From assembly GCF_000315915.1 (NCBI RefSeq), contig NC_020188.1, positions 699,501 through 763,500 on the forward strand: a stretch of 64,000 nt of DNA, given 5' to 3'. The position numbers and the translations under genes are program-made. Source of the DNA: Henningerozyma blattae CBS 6284 (lineage: Eukaryota; Ascomycota; Saccharomycetes; Saccharomycetales; Saccharomycetaceae). How positions within the stretch are numbered: the stretch's first letter is position 1; the number at the start of each line of letters is the position of its first letter. The notes beneath the pieces were generated by a model that saw nothing but the letters and a program-made list of their open reading frames with translations, did no database searches and had not been told where the DNA came from. This document shows positions 19,733 to 27,748 of the stretch, piece after piece.

Positions 19733-19864
19733 GTATTGAAATATCAAGTGTGTATATATAAATAGAGGTTTTTTTAAAGCGACTCAAGATTTGCCTCTTT
19801 AAAAAACTTAAAGCGAGGCGAAGAGAGGGTAAGCCAGGTGAGAGTGAGAGTGAGAGAGAAAGTT

Positions 19865-20040
19865 AAAGCAAAGGCAAAGGCAAAGGCAAAGGCAAAAGCA
19901 AAAGCAAAAGCAAAAGCAAAAGCAAAAGCAAAAGCAAAAGCAAAAGCAAAAGCAAAAGCAAAAGCAAAAGCAAAAGCAAAAGCAAAAGCAAAAGCAAAAG
20001 CAAAAGCAAAAGCAAAAGCAAAAGCAAAAGCAAAAGCAAA
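19865..20040. repeat. (AAAGCA/AAGGCA)n hexanucleotide microsatellite
   Basis: About 29 tandem copies of AAAGCA, the first few as AAGGCA, run for 176 bp and stop one base before the URN1 ATG at 20042. The array is in frame with URN1 and would read (Lys-Ala)n, but no in-frame ATG precedes it. Confidence 0.92.
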
Positions 20041-20041
20041 A

Positions 20042-20872
20042 ATGAAAAGAAAAAGAGATGAAGAAGAGCAAGTGATGCCTAATACAAGAACAAAATTTGA
20101 AAAGAGCAATCTTGTTGAAGGTTATTCATCTAGCGAGGAGGAGAGCAAGACCGAGAGCGAGATCGAGATCAAGAGCGATAGTGAAAATGAAGACGATGTT
20201 TTAAAAGAACTTTTAGAAGATATCGATGCCAGTGAAGACGAGATAGGCAATAAAGAAACACAATTTTTCGAACTACTTGATCGTTCGAATATAGATTGTT
20301 ATTCGTGTTGGCGGCTAGAGGCCAAAAAGATTAGCGATGACCCGATATTTTACAATATCCCTACGGATGTGGAACGTGAAAAATTGTTTGAACAATGGTG
20401 TTATGGGAAGCTACACAGCCGTGAAGAGGAAACAACACAACCACAATTGGCCTTGGCGTTACCGTATCATGACTTGGCCGAGATGATTTGTTGTTTTGAT
20501 ATACAGAGTAATACGATCTATAAAGATATCCGGAAGGCGAATAAAAAAATGGTTCGCCAGATTGATGAGAAGATTAGTAAGAATGAACAAGAAAAGTTTG
20601 GCACCAAATTGCTTGGTATATTGAAATATCACGATGATGCGAGTTGTCAAGGATTATTTGAACAGGTGTTGGAGGAGAATGGGGTGGATCGGGTGGATGT
20701 AAATACAAGCTTTGAAACCCTTGCAGATCTTGTGGATTTGGAAAGACGGATGGGGATCACCACGGAGAATTCGGTGTCACGCGATGCACGGTACTTTTGC
20801 TTACGGAATGCATCAAGACGATTTGCAGGATTGGAGAGATGGGTAAAGGGAGGGGAGGGGGGGCAGGTATAA
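20042..20872 (+). CDS. URN1: Urn1-like pre-mRNA splicing factor with FF domain, lacking the WW domain
   Basis: From the ATG at 20042 the product is 276 aa: a basic start (MKRKRDEEE), an acidic Ser/Glu-rich segment (about 30-70), then an FF domain at about 77-130 (FFELLDRSNIDCYSCWRLEAKK, DDPIFYNIP, EREKLFEQWCYGKL) and a C-terminal helical region. S. cerevisiae Urn1 (465 aa) has an N-terminal WW domain before its FF domain; no WW domain is found here or upstream. The frame is open back to 19838 through the Lys-Ala hexanucleotide repeat, but only from a GTG, so the repeat is either untranslated leader, read from a near-cognate start, or the remnant of a lost N-terminus. Position between PRE9/LSB1 and PHB1/NCE102 and strand match YPR152C. 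Codon use is more GC-rich than in flanking genes. Confidence 0.72.
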   Translation: MKRKRDEEEQVMPNTRTKFEKSNLVEGYSSSEEESKTESEIEIKSDSENEDDVLKELLEDIDASEDEIGNKETQFFELLDRSNIDCYSCWRLEAKKISDDPIFYNIPTDVEREKLFEQWCYGKLHSREEETTQPQLALALPYHDLAEMICCFDIQSNTIYKDIRKANKKMVRQIDEKISKNEQEKFGTKLLGILKYHDDASCQGLFEQVLEENGVDRVDVNTSFETLADLVDLERRMGITTENSVSRDARYFCLRNASRRFAGLERWVKGGEGGQV

Positions 20873-20875
20873 AAG
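20868..20875 (+). promoter_or_regulatory. TATA box overlapping the URN1 stop codon
   Basis: TATAAAAG at 20868-20875 contains the URN1 stop TAA (20870-20872) and lies about 75 bp before the ATG of the following 71-aa gene, so that gene's core promoter apparently overlaps the end of URN1. Confidence 0.45.
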
Positions 20876-20945
20876 GGGGGTGCAAGTTGTGAAGAGCGCG
20901 GTAAGCACAATGATCAGAGGGACAAAAAACAAACCAAAATAAATA

Positions 20946-21161
20946 ATGCAAGCATTAAAACAAGTTGTTGTTCGCAATAGCAAGAGTGTGTTGCGTGATC
21001 TGCCTAGAGTGCCTACTACGGAATATTTAGAAAACACCCGATTGTACAATGATATTTTTTTCTCTGGATATAGACCTGTGATGTATCCTGTGAAGGAGAA
21101 TCCATTGTTCCGGAATGGCGAGTTGAAGAAGAAGTGGGAGGAGCAACTGAGGCAGGACTAG
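20946..21161 (+). CDS. 71-aa small protein, probably mitochondrial, family not recognised
   Basis: A 71-codon ATG-to-stop frame only 73 bp after URN1. The N-terminus MQALKQVVVRNSKSVLRDL is rich in Arg/Lys, Ser and hydrophobics with no acidic residue before position 18, as in a mitochondrial presequence. The rest is compact (PTTEYL...LYNDIFFSGYRPVMYPVKENPLF) with a charged C-terminal helix KKKWEEQLRQD. The dense aromatic/proline pattern and absence of low complexity suggest a real protein. A TATA box precedes it. By position and strand it occupies the slot of S. cerevisiae YPR151C (SUE1, mitochondrial), but that protein is about three times longer, so identity is only a suggestion. Confidence 0.65.
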   Translation: MQALKQVVVRNSKSVLRDLPRVPTTEYLENTRLYNDIFFSGYRPVMYPVKENPLFRNGELKKKWEEQLRQD

Positions 21162-21355
21162 ATAGATTTAAGCAAAGATGTGTAGTGATTTATTTTTTTT
21201 AAATAGAAATTATGTATTTTAACAGAGATGCGGGTAACTCCGATCCCTAATTATCCGATAAGACAGTGCGAAGTGCGAAGTGCAAAGTGCAGGGATAAAA
21301 GAATGGGGTTGAAAAACAAGAAGCACAGTCGAGCAAGACCAACAGACTCAGCAAG

Positions 21356-22204
21356 ATGTCAGGTATTAAAATTGCAGAAAAGTTGGCCAAGATCGCAATT
21401 CCTCTTGGTGTTTGTGTTTCGTTTATGGACTATTCGATGTACGATGTGAAAGGTGGATCGAGAGCCGTTATCTTTGATCGTATCCAAGGTGTGAAACAGG
21501 CTGTTGTGGGAGAAGGTACCCATTTCCTGGTGCCTTGGTTGCAGAAGTCGGTGATTTTCGATATCAGAACCAAGCCCAAGAATATCACTACGAATACCGG
21601 GACCAGAGATTTGCAGATGGTTTCATTGACGTTGCGTCTACTGCATCGTCCGGATATTGTTCAATTGCCCATGATCTACCAAAACCTGGGTCTTGATTAT
21701 GACGAAAGAGTGTTGCCATCCATTGGTAATGAAGTCTTGAAGTCGATTGTGGCGCAGTTTGATGCGGCAGAGTTGATTACTCAAAGAGAGATAGTGTCTC
21801 AAAGGATCCGTAAGGAATTGAACCATCGTGCGAATGAGTTTGGTATCAGACTGGAGGATGTTTCCATTACACACATGACGTTTGGGCCTGAGTTTACCAA
21901 GGCTGTGGAGCAGAAACAGATTGCCCAGCAAGATGCAGAACGTGCCAAGTTTTTGGTGGAGAAGGCGGAACAAGAGCGTCAAGCGTCTGTGATTCGCGCG
22001 GAAGGTGAGGCGGAATCTGCAGAGGTGATTTCTCGAGCATTACAAAAAGCTGGCGATGGGTTATTGTTGATCCGTAGACTGGAGACGTCGAAGGAGATTG
22101 CAGAGACGTTGGCAGGGTCGCCCCACGTGACGTACTTGCCTGGTGGTGGCAACCAAGCCGAGGATGCGTCGAAGAACAGTTTGCTGTTGAACCTTGGGCG
22201 TTGA
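21356..22204 (+). CDS. PHB1: Prohibitin Phb1
   Basis: A 282-aa prohibitin (287 aa in S. cerevisiae), which forms ring complexes with Phb2 in the mitochondrial inner membrane and stabilises newly made respiratory proteins and regulates the m-AAA protease. A short hydrophobic segment at about 8-24 anchors the protein; YSMYDVKGGSRAVIFDRIQGVKQ starts the SPFH/PHB domain, which continues through LRLLHRPDIVQLP and YQNLGLDYDERVLPSIGNEVLKSIVAQFDA. The coiled-coil segment (about 180-235, EQKQIAQQDAERAKFLVEKA) and the C-terminal LLLNLGR are conserved. Position between URN1 and NCE102/FHN1 matches YGR132C in order and strand. The coding sequence is GC-richer than most genes in the window. Confidence 0.97.
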   Translation: MSGIKIAEKLAKIAIPLGVCVSFMDYSMYDVKGGSRAVIFDRIQGVKQAVVGEGTHFLVPWLQKSVIFDIRTKPKNITTNTGTRDLQMVSLTLRLLHRPDIVQLPMIYQNLGLDYDERVLPSIGNEVLKSIVAQFDAAELITQREIVSQRIRKELNHRANEFGIRLEDVSITHMTFGPEFTKAVEQKQIAQQDAERAKFLVEKAEQERQASVIRAEGEAESAEVISRALQKAGDGLLLIRRLETSKEIAETLAGSPHVTYLPGGGNQAEDASKNSLLLNLGR

Positions 22205-22433
22205 AGTGGGGAAGTACGTATATTTATTCTGTATATAGCAATACGTAGTTGCAATCACATGGGGTAGTAGCAGTAGTAGTAGTAGTAGTAGTATTAAATT
22301 ATTATATGGTATGAACTATTAGTATTACAAAGACGGAGAGCTATGTAGAGGTATAGAGGTATAAAGTGTTCCGTAAGAAAGAGAGAATAGAGAAAGAATG
22401 TGCGTGAGCGAGTGCGCAACTGCAACCCGCCTT

Positions 22434-23003
22434 TTAAACCTGGGAGATGGAAATACCACCCTTGTTCATTTGTGGTGGGGCACGAGTACGTGGTCTGCGG
22501 CCGAAACTACGGCCACCGTAGCCGCCACCGTAACCAGTTTGACCCAATTCACCGCCAGTAAAGTACGTGACCAAAGTGATCAGCACCTTGACCAAGAACA
22601 AAAACATGGAAAAGTAGAAAAAGGCAATACAAGCTTGGGCTTCACGACATCTTCTTTCAGACCCTTGGATGATGTAGTTTTCACGTCTATATTCTTTATT
22701 GGTACAGGAATGTGTACGGATACCCACGGCCAAGACAGTACCGGCGGTAAAAGTAAAGACGAAATTTAAGAAGTCAAAGGCGAAAAGAATTGGAGGGAAC
22801 GCAAAAGGTTCTGGAACCAAGTTGGCCAGGATCCCGTAGAAGGAATCCGAGACTAGCCCCCAAGCAGGAGGAAACATACAGTAGTTGACACGCGACGAAT
22901 GGTGGCCATGTTCGGTGTTAAGCAGGTTCCCGATCATACCTGCAGTGATGACGAAGAAACAGAAGTTGAATATACGGAAGACGTTGTCGTAGAGTTCTAG
23001 CAT
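22434..23003 (-). CDS. NCE102: Nce102/Fhn1, eisosome (MCC) MARVEL-type membrane protein
   Basis: A 189-aa four-span membrane protein of the Nce102/Fhn1 family (173-174 aa in S. cerevisiae), which organises the MCC/eisosome domain of the plasma membrane and senses sphingolipids. Conserved blocks are MLELYDNVFRIFNF, NTEHGHHSSRVNYCMF, FDFLNFVFTFTAGTVLAVGIR, CREAQACIAFFYFS and the C-terminal ISQV. A Gly/Arg-rich insertion (about 157-178) before the tail makes it longer than the relatives. It is tail-to-tail with PHB1 and divergent from YPR148C, as in YPR148C-YPR149W. NCE102 and FHN1 are WGD duplicates and cannot be separated here. A TATATAAG box is on its strand near 23230-23238. Confidence 0.95.
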   Translation of the reverse strand: MLELYDNVFRIFNFCFFVITAGMIGNLLNTEHGHHSSRVNYCMFPPAWGLVSDSFYGILANLVPEPFAFPPILFAFDFLNFVFTFTAGTVLAVGIRTHSCTNKEYRRENYIIQGSERRCREAQACIAFFYFSMFLFLVKVLITLVTYFTGGELGQTGYGGGYGGRSFGRRPRTRAPPQMNKGGISISQV

Positions 23004-23258
23004 TATTATGATAATTAGGGGGGGATAGCGAAGTGATGTGGAAGGAAGTTTAGTGTGGGATAGCGACGATAGAGGGGCGATAGAGGGACGATCCAGACAA
23101 AACTAGATTAGTGAATGAATACTTGATGGATAGATTGTTGGAGAGTTGGAGAGTTGGAGAGGTGGAGAGGTGAGAGTGATGGCTGGCAATAGCCCGAGCA
23201 GATTTTGTGGACCAGCAATGGCGGCCCGCTTATATAGGACCCAGCGGAGTGAGCAGAG

Positions 23259-23294
23259 CACAGCACAGCACAGCACAGCACAGCACAGCACAGG
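23259..23294. repeat. (CACAG)n pentanucleotide repeat
   Basis: About seven tandem CACAG units, plus strand, about 260-290 bp upstream of NCE102. Confidence 0.85.
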
Positions 23295-23913
23295 GAAAGA
23301 TGGCACTCGAGTCTCGAAGGCCAGGAACCGTGCCGGCTCAGACGGGCCCGCAGGCACAGCGAAAGCAGCTCGTGCGATTGCCGCTCTGGGAGATGTGAGT
23401 GCGGACGCGTAGAAGCAGGCGTGCCGGAGGGGGACGTGTGTGTTGACGTGTTGCCGCTTCAGGGAATGAGACAGTTGCCCGATGCGGAAGCGTGAGTGCT
23501 GCTGCGGCAGGGCCGTGGCGGGCGGGTGTGCGGGCGGGTGTGTGTGTGCGTGCGTGCGCGTACGCACGCACGCGCAGGGGCGGGCGTAGAGCAATGCGCA
23601 GGTGCGTGGGCGGTGGCCCGAAAGGGCAAGCGAAGTGCTGGCCTGGGTTGCCCGATGCGGCAAACGTGCTCGGGGAGGACGATACCCGAACGGGTCGATG
23701 CCCAAACGGGATGCCCCTTGGGCTGCCGGTTTGGGACACGCGAAGGCGAGCTGTGACGGAAACGGCAGCAGGCCGGACGGCCGTTAAGGGGTGGAGCTGA
23801 GACATTGGGATTGAGATAGACGCCGTGGCAGAGGTTGCGCGAGAGGCCATCTGTTTGCCGTTTGCGGCCAGGGGGCGGCTGCGGCGTGCGAGTTTTGTGT
23901 GGAAACTGGCAAG

Positions 23914-23958
23914 GGGAGCATGCCGTAAGGGAGCATGCCGTAAGGGAGCATACCGTAA
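23914..23958. repeat. Three tandem 15-bp repeats
   Basis: GGGAGCATGCCGTAA is repeated at 23914-23928, 23929-23943 and 23944-23958 (the last with one change, GCATAC), followed by a partial copy. Confidence 0.85.
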
Positions 23959-24130
23959 GGGGAGCGCAGATCGGCGGCGAGATCGGGCAGTGGCAGTGGC
24001 AGTGGGCCTCCTAGGGAGCGCTGACCGGCACGTGACGCGCGTTGCCCCTGTGCTGGGCCAGGCCGGTTGCCCGGTGGGAGCGCTTTTGTTTCCCGGCTGT
24101 TTCCCGGCTGTTTCCCAGAATTGGCGTGGG

Positions 24131-24166
24131 CGGTCACGTGGTGCGCGCACGCGCACCACGTGACCG
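24131..24166. promoter_or_regulatory. 36-bp palindrome carrying two CACGTG boxes
   Basis: Arms CGGTCACGTGGTGCGCG (24131-24147) and its exact complement (24150-24166) are separated by CA. Each arm contains a TCACGTG box, the Cbf1 core. It lies about 200 bp upstream of the YPR148C ATG. Confidence 0.75.
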
Positions 24167-24362
24167 CGGCCTCTTTCTTTCCCATTTCTTTTTCGTGTTC
24201 GGTTTCCCTTTGTCTTCGGGTTGAACAATGTGCTATAAATGAATGTTTCCATATATATGCATATATGCATACGTGCATACACATTACATGCTACACGCTA
24301 CACGCTACACGCTACACACTACACACTACACACTATACTCCCCCACATCCCCCCCCCCACAA

Positions 24363-25619
24363 ATGTCAGGCTACTTTAGTAACTTCTCCCTGGACAAACT
24401 GGCAGACTCTCTCCAATCGGCTGCCCAAAAAACTCAAGACACCCTGTCAAATGCCATCCAAAACGTCAACATCGATTGGAATGATCCCCAGACAAGATTG
24501 ACTCTACTGTCCAAACAACATTACTTACAAGAATCCATCGGACAAATCAATGAAATCAGCAAATTACCTTCCCAGTACAATGCGCTAGAGAGGAAAACCG
24601 ACGCTTTGGAAAAAATCATCAAAAGAATTCTAATCGTAACAAACACTTTTGAAATCGAAGGTTACGATTATCCTCCCAATTTGTCGGAATCCATCTCCGA
24701 ATGGTGGTTAAACGATCCTCTGGCCTTTCTTCGTGATAATGACAACACAAATGACAAAAACAAATCCAATTCGAATCCTCCCGATACCAAATCCAAATCC
24801 GATTCCGATTCCGAATCCTCCTTCTTACCAAGATCTTTCCCCCATGCCATCTCAAAGGCTTCTTCTGATAGTTCGGCCATCTTAACAAACTTGAACAATA
24901 ATGAAAAATTGGAATTCGCCAAGACAAAGACAGAAGACGAAGAATATGAAGACGATGAAGATATTCAACTCTTGATCAAAGTTTTCGATTCTTGGTCTCT
25001 TTGTAACAAAAATATCGATAAATCAAAATTCCAAAGAGATCAATTGATTATCAAGCAATTTAATAAAAAATTGACTTCCTTATTGGATGTGGAGTTTAAA
25101 AATGTTAAAGCGTTAAGATTGAAAGTTCAAGATGCAAGATTGAAGTTTGATACCATGAGATATGAAATTGCCAAAGCTGCAGAGGCGAAGGTGAGGGCAG
25201 AAGAGAATGATAAACCAGTTGAGATGGAAAAGGGTGAGGGTGAGGACGAGGGTGAGGGTGAGGGCAAGGGCAAGGGCAAGGGCAAGGGTGAAACTGCTTC
25301 GACTTCGACTGAAACTGCTTCGACTTCGACTACCAAAGATGCAGCTGCAACTATTGAATCTCAGAAAAAAGACTCGCCAAACCCCGAATTTGAAAAAAAT
25401 GATTCACAAAATGAGGATGAAAAATTGTTAGAACATTTAGAAGACGAATTCGTCTCTCACACTTCTGCAGCCGTCGAAACAATGGAGGAAATTACAGAAT
25501 CAAGCAAGATTTTGGATTTGATCAAATTATTTCAAAATTTCCAATTGTTACATTACCAACAATGTATTAAAGAAGTCGAAACTAATATGAAATTATTAAC
25601 TGATTTAACTCATGAATAA
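24363..25619 (+). CDS. YPR148C: YPR148C-type BAR-domain-like cytoplasmic protein
   Basis: The 418-aa product begins MSGYFSNFSLDKLADSLQ, matching the MSGYFSGFSL start of S. cerevisiae YPR148C (435 aa), so the ATG at 24363 is used; the frame is open 40 codons further upstream but only through repeat-encoded Tyr/Thr/His residues. Conserved segments include NAIQNVNIDWNDPQTRL, EIEGYDYPPNLSESISEWW (about 95-115), LIKVFDSWSLCNKNID (about 210-225), LKFDTMRYE and the C-terminal block FVSHTSAAVETMEEITESSKILDLIKLFQNFQL. The architecture is an extended helical BAR-like domain interrupted by acidic linkers; a (Glu/Lys-Gly)n and Thr/Ser-rich repeat (about 283-320) is encoded by short tandem DNA repeats. 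The protein is reported to associate with actin-rich sites or membranes; its biochemical role is unknown. Divergent from NCE102, as in YPR148C-YPR149W. Confidence 0.93.
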   Translation: MSGYFSNFSLDKLADSLQSAAQKTQDTLSNAIQNVNIDWNDPQTRLTLLSKQHYLQESIGQINEISKLPSQYNALERKTDALEKIIKRILIVTNTFEIEGYDYPPNLSESISEWWLNDPLAFLRDNDNTNDKNKSNSNPPDTKSKSDSDSESSFLPRSFPHAISKASSDSSAILTNLNNNEKLEFAKTKTEDEEYEDDEDIQLLIKVFDSWSLCNKNIDKSKFQRDQLIIKQFNKKLTSLLDVEFKNVKALRLKVQDARLKFDTMRYEIAKAAEAKVRAEENDKPVEMEKGEGEDEGEGEGKGKGKGKGETASTSTETASTSTTKDAAATIESQKKDSPNPEFEKNDSQNEDEKLLEHLEDEFVSHTSAAVETMEEITESSKILDLIKLFQNFQLLHYQQCIKEVETNMKLLTDLTHE

Positions 25620-25669
25620 ACGTGCTTTCCCCTATATAATTTATATAGTAAACTTATATTTAATTTCCA

Positions 25670-26626
25670 TCACTGGATTTTTTTCGTATTATCTTTAGCA
25701 TCTTCATTTTTACAATGTAAAATTCTTTCTACAAACGTAACTTTATTAGATTTCCTCTCACAAAGAACAACTATTTGAGATCGTGTACCATAATACTTCA
25801 CACTCTCTCCCCCGGCATCTCCCCCGGCATCTCCCCCGGCATCTCCCCTAACCTCCCCCTCACTTCTCTTTAATGGTGGAACAAAAATTAAATCCTTTGT
25901 TTGTTCAAGTCGTTCAATATTCCCATCAATCTTCTTACCACTCAAATTTATCGTAGATGAGATTTGGAAACAATCTTCCAATATCTCCAATTCATCTTTA
26001 TTAGAATTATCCAATTTATCATTTATTAAAGTTTCCAATAATTTGATCCCATTCTTAATCTTACTCCATTCACCCATCTTTTTTGGATCCCCCCAATTAA
26101 TATTACTCACCACCATATACGGATTCTCCTCATCTAATACTCGTTGACTTTGACCCATTGAATTTATAATAGAATATTCATTACTCTTTAAATCTCCAAG
26201 AAACAAATTAAACAACCCGACTTTCCCATCAATAGATCCATTCTGTTCGATAAACTTGTCATACGTATTCCAATCTTGAAACCCATGATCAAAATCACAA
26301 AGATATTTAATCGGAATTAACCCTCTAGATTGTAATGAATTATTACAATCTCCATCTCTCCTGGCCTCTTCTTCTTTTAAAAGATTCAAAACAGTGCAAA
26401 TCTTGCCATCTTTATTTAATCCACACCATGTACCATGTTCTGATTTAAACCTCTCATCTCCTCCACCATCATGACAGATATCTTTACTCATATCATACGG
26501 ATATAATATCGTAGAATTATGATTCCAACATGTTGAATGTGTTTCTCTTTCAAACACTTCATCTCGATTGCTAATTAGTATTAACTTATAAAATGGATGT
26601 GCAGTGGTTCCTAGTAATATACACAT
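25670..26626 (-). CDS. YGR127W: TANGO2/NRDE family protein (YGR127W orthologue)
   Basis: A 318-aa protein of the TANGO2 (NRDE) family. It starts MCILLGTTAHPFYKLILISNRDE, with the family-defining Cys2 and NRDE motif at residues 20-23, then GGGDERFKSEHGTWCGLNKDGKICTVLNL, typical of the Ntn-hydrolase-like fold predicted for the family. TANGO2 proteins are linked to Golgi/ER organisation, lipid or haem handling in other eukaryotes; the yeast function is not established. A GDAGGDAGGDAGGE repeat near the C-terminus is encoded by a tandem ATCTCCCCCGGC repeat (25810-25848) and is specific to this sequence. It ends only 51 bp from the convergent YPR148C. Length agrees with S. cerevisiae YGR127W (312 aa). 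Confidence 0.93.
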   Translation of the reverse strand: MCILLGTTAHPFYKLILISNRDEVFERETHSTCWNHNSTILYPYDMSKDICHDGGGDERFKSEHGTWCGLNKDGKICTVLNLLKEEEARRDGDCNNSLQSRGLIPIKYLCDFDHGFQDWNTYDKFIEQNGSIDGKVGLFNLFLGDLKSNEYSIINSMGQSQRVLDEENPYMVVSNINWGDPKKMGEWSKIKNGIKLLETLINDKLDNSNKDELEILEDCFQISSTINLSGKKIDGNIERLEQTKDLIFVPPLKRSEGEVRGDAGGDAGGDAGGESVKYYGTRSQIVVLCERKSNKVTFVERILHCKNEDAKDNTKKIQ

Positions 26627-27748
26627 CTTTATATCTCTCTTTACTTTTTGTATTTATCATTTAATCAGATGTGTATATCTTTGATTTTTTTTAAAATCCC
26701 TTAATTCTAATCTCCCCGCATTCTCGGTTGTATGTGTATTAAAAATAAAAATAGAAATAAAAATAAAATTAAAAATAAAAAAAAATAAAAAAATAAAAAT
26801 AAAAATATTAGACTCGGAGATTTTAACCGCGGTTCTTTTTGGGGGGGAAGGAAAGGGGAAAATCTAATCAAGATAAAGGTGAAAGTAATTATACATTTCT
26901 CCCTAGACAAAAGGTTATTCCTTATTTTGCCCTGTACATTAATTACCCATCTCTATTTGCCGAAATTTAATTGATGAAAAAAAAAACAAAAAAAACAACT
27001 ATTCATTAACAAACTTTTGCCTAAATAAGGATTTTTTTTCGAGTCCAAAATTTTAAGTTTAGTTTAAATTTGAGTTTATTGATTTTTTCGTATTTTCAAT
27101 AAACATTCATTTGAAATAATTTTCCGTTCGAAAATTATTCGTTCGAAAATTATTTACCTTATATTACATAATCATAAAAAAAAAAAATATGCAACATTCA
27201 TGTATTCTTATCGAAAGTATGAGTTATACTAATATTAGAGCCCTACATTATTTAGAGAATAATTCTATTTTTAGTAGTAAAATTTTATATTATAGAAATC
27301 TCCTACCATTCTGAATAGGAATAAAATATACAAAATACAAACTTATAATTCGAATCAATGTAGGTTATTTTATAAGTTTTCATTTTGGGACGTAAAGAGT
27401 TAATTCATGGCTTATGTAATATGGAAAAAATTTCCACCTAGATTGCCTGTTTTGGTGCATCCTGCGACCTATAATAAGATACAGAATATTCAATTACTTT
27501 AATTGTAAACCTTATAAGATACGCGTTACCTTATTAGTAGATCTTTTGACGAACGTATTGTTCTGTAATTTCTGTAATTTCTGTTAGTTAATCTTATAGC
27601 GTATAAATCACGTAATTGGGATCTTACACAACCAAGCTTAATACCATATCGTTTCAAATAAAATTTGAAAATGCATATATTTTAAACTGTACAAGATTTA
27701 TTTATTATTTTAAAATACATATATGTATATAATTAGTAGTTTATAAAC
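26627..27748. other. Intergenic region at a synteny breakpoint (YGR127W / FEN2)
   Basis: About 1.1 kb of AT-rich DNA with an AAATAAAA-type low-complexity run at 26748-26806 and a G8 run near 26840. It separates a chr VII/XVI-type block from a chr III/X-type block, so it contains a rearrangement junction relative to S. cerevisiae. No transposon or tRNA could be seen at the junction. Confidence 0.55.

Larger units (their letters stand above)
23004..24362. other. GC-rich divergent promoter island between NCE102 and YPR148C
   Basis: A 1.36-kb intergenic region whose 23200-24180 core is strikingly GC-rich against an AT-rich genome. The many overlapping open frames there on both strands follow from the scarcity of A/T-rich stop codons and none has recognisable features. 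It holds a CACAG repeat, three 15-bp tandem copies, alternating GT/GC runs near 23535-23580, CACGTG at 24029-24034 and a 36-bp palindrome. The last 60 bp before YPR148C are CTACACR repeats forming its leader. Confidence 0.7.

Noticed and set aside
19838..20041. Upstream extension of URN1 through the Lys-Ala repeat
   Set aside because: The extension begins at GTG, not ATG; the first ATG in frame is 20042. Translation of the repeat cannot be excluded but is not the default call.
23103..24284. Many long frames on both strands (up to 314 codons)
   Set aside because: Low-complexity Arg/Ala/Pro-rich translations caused by high GC and few stop codons; no domain and no conserved start.
24243..24362. 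40-residue N-terminal extension of YPR148C
   Set aside because: It is encoded by CTACACR repeats; the conserved MSGYFS start is at 24363.
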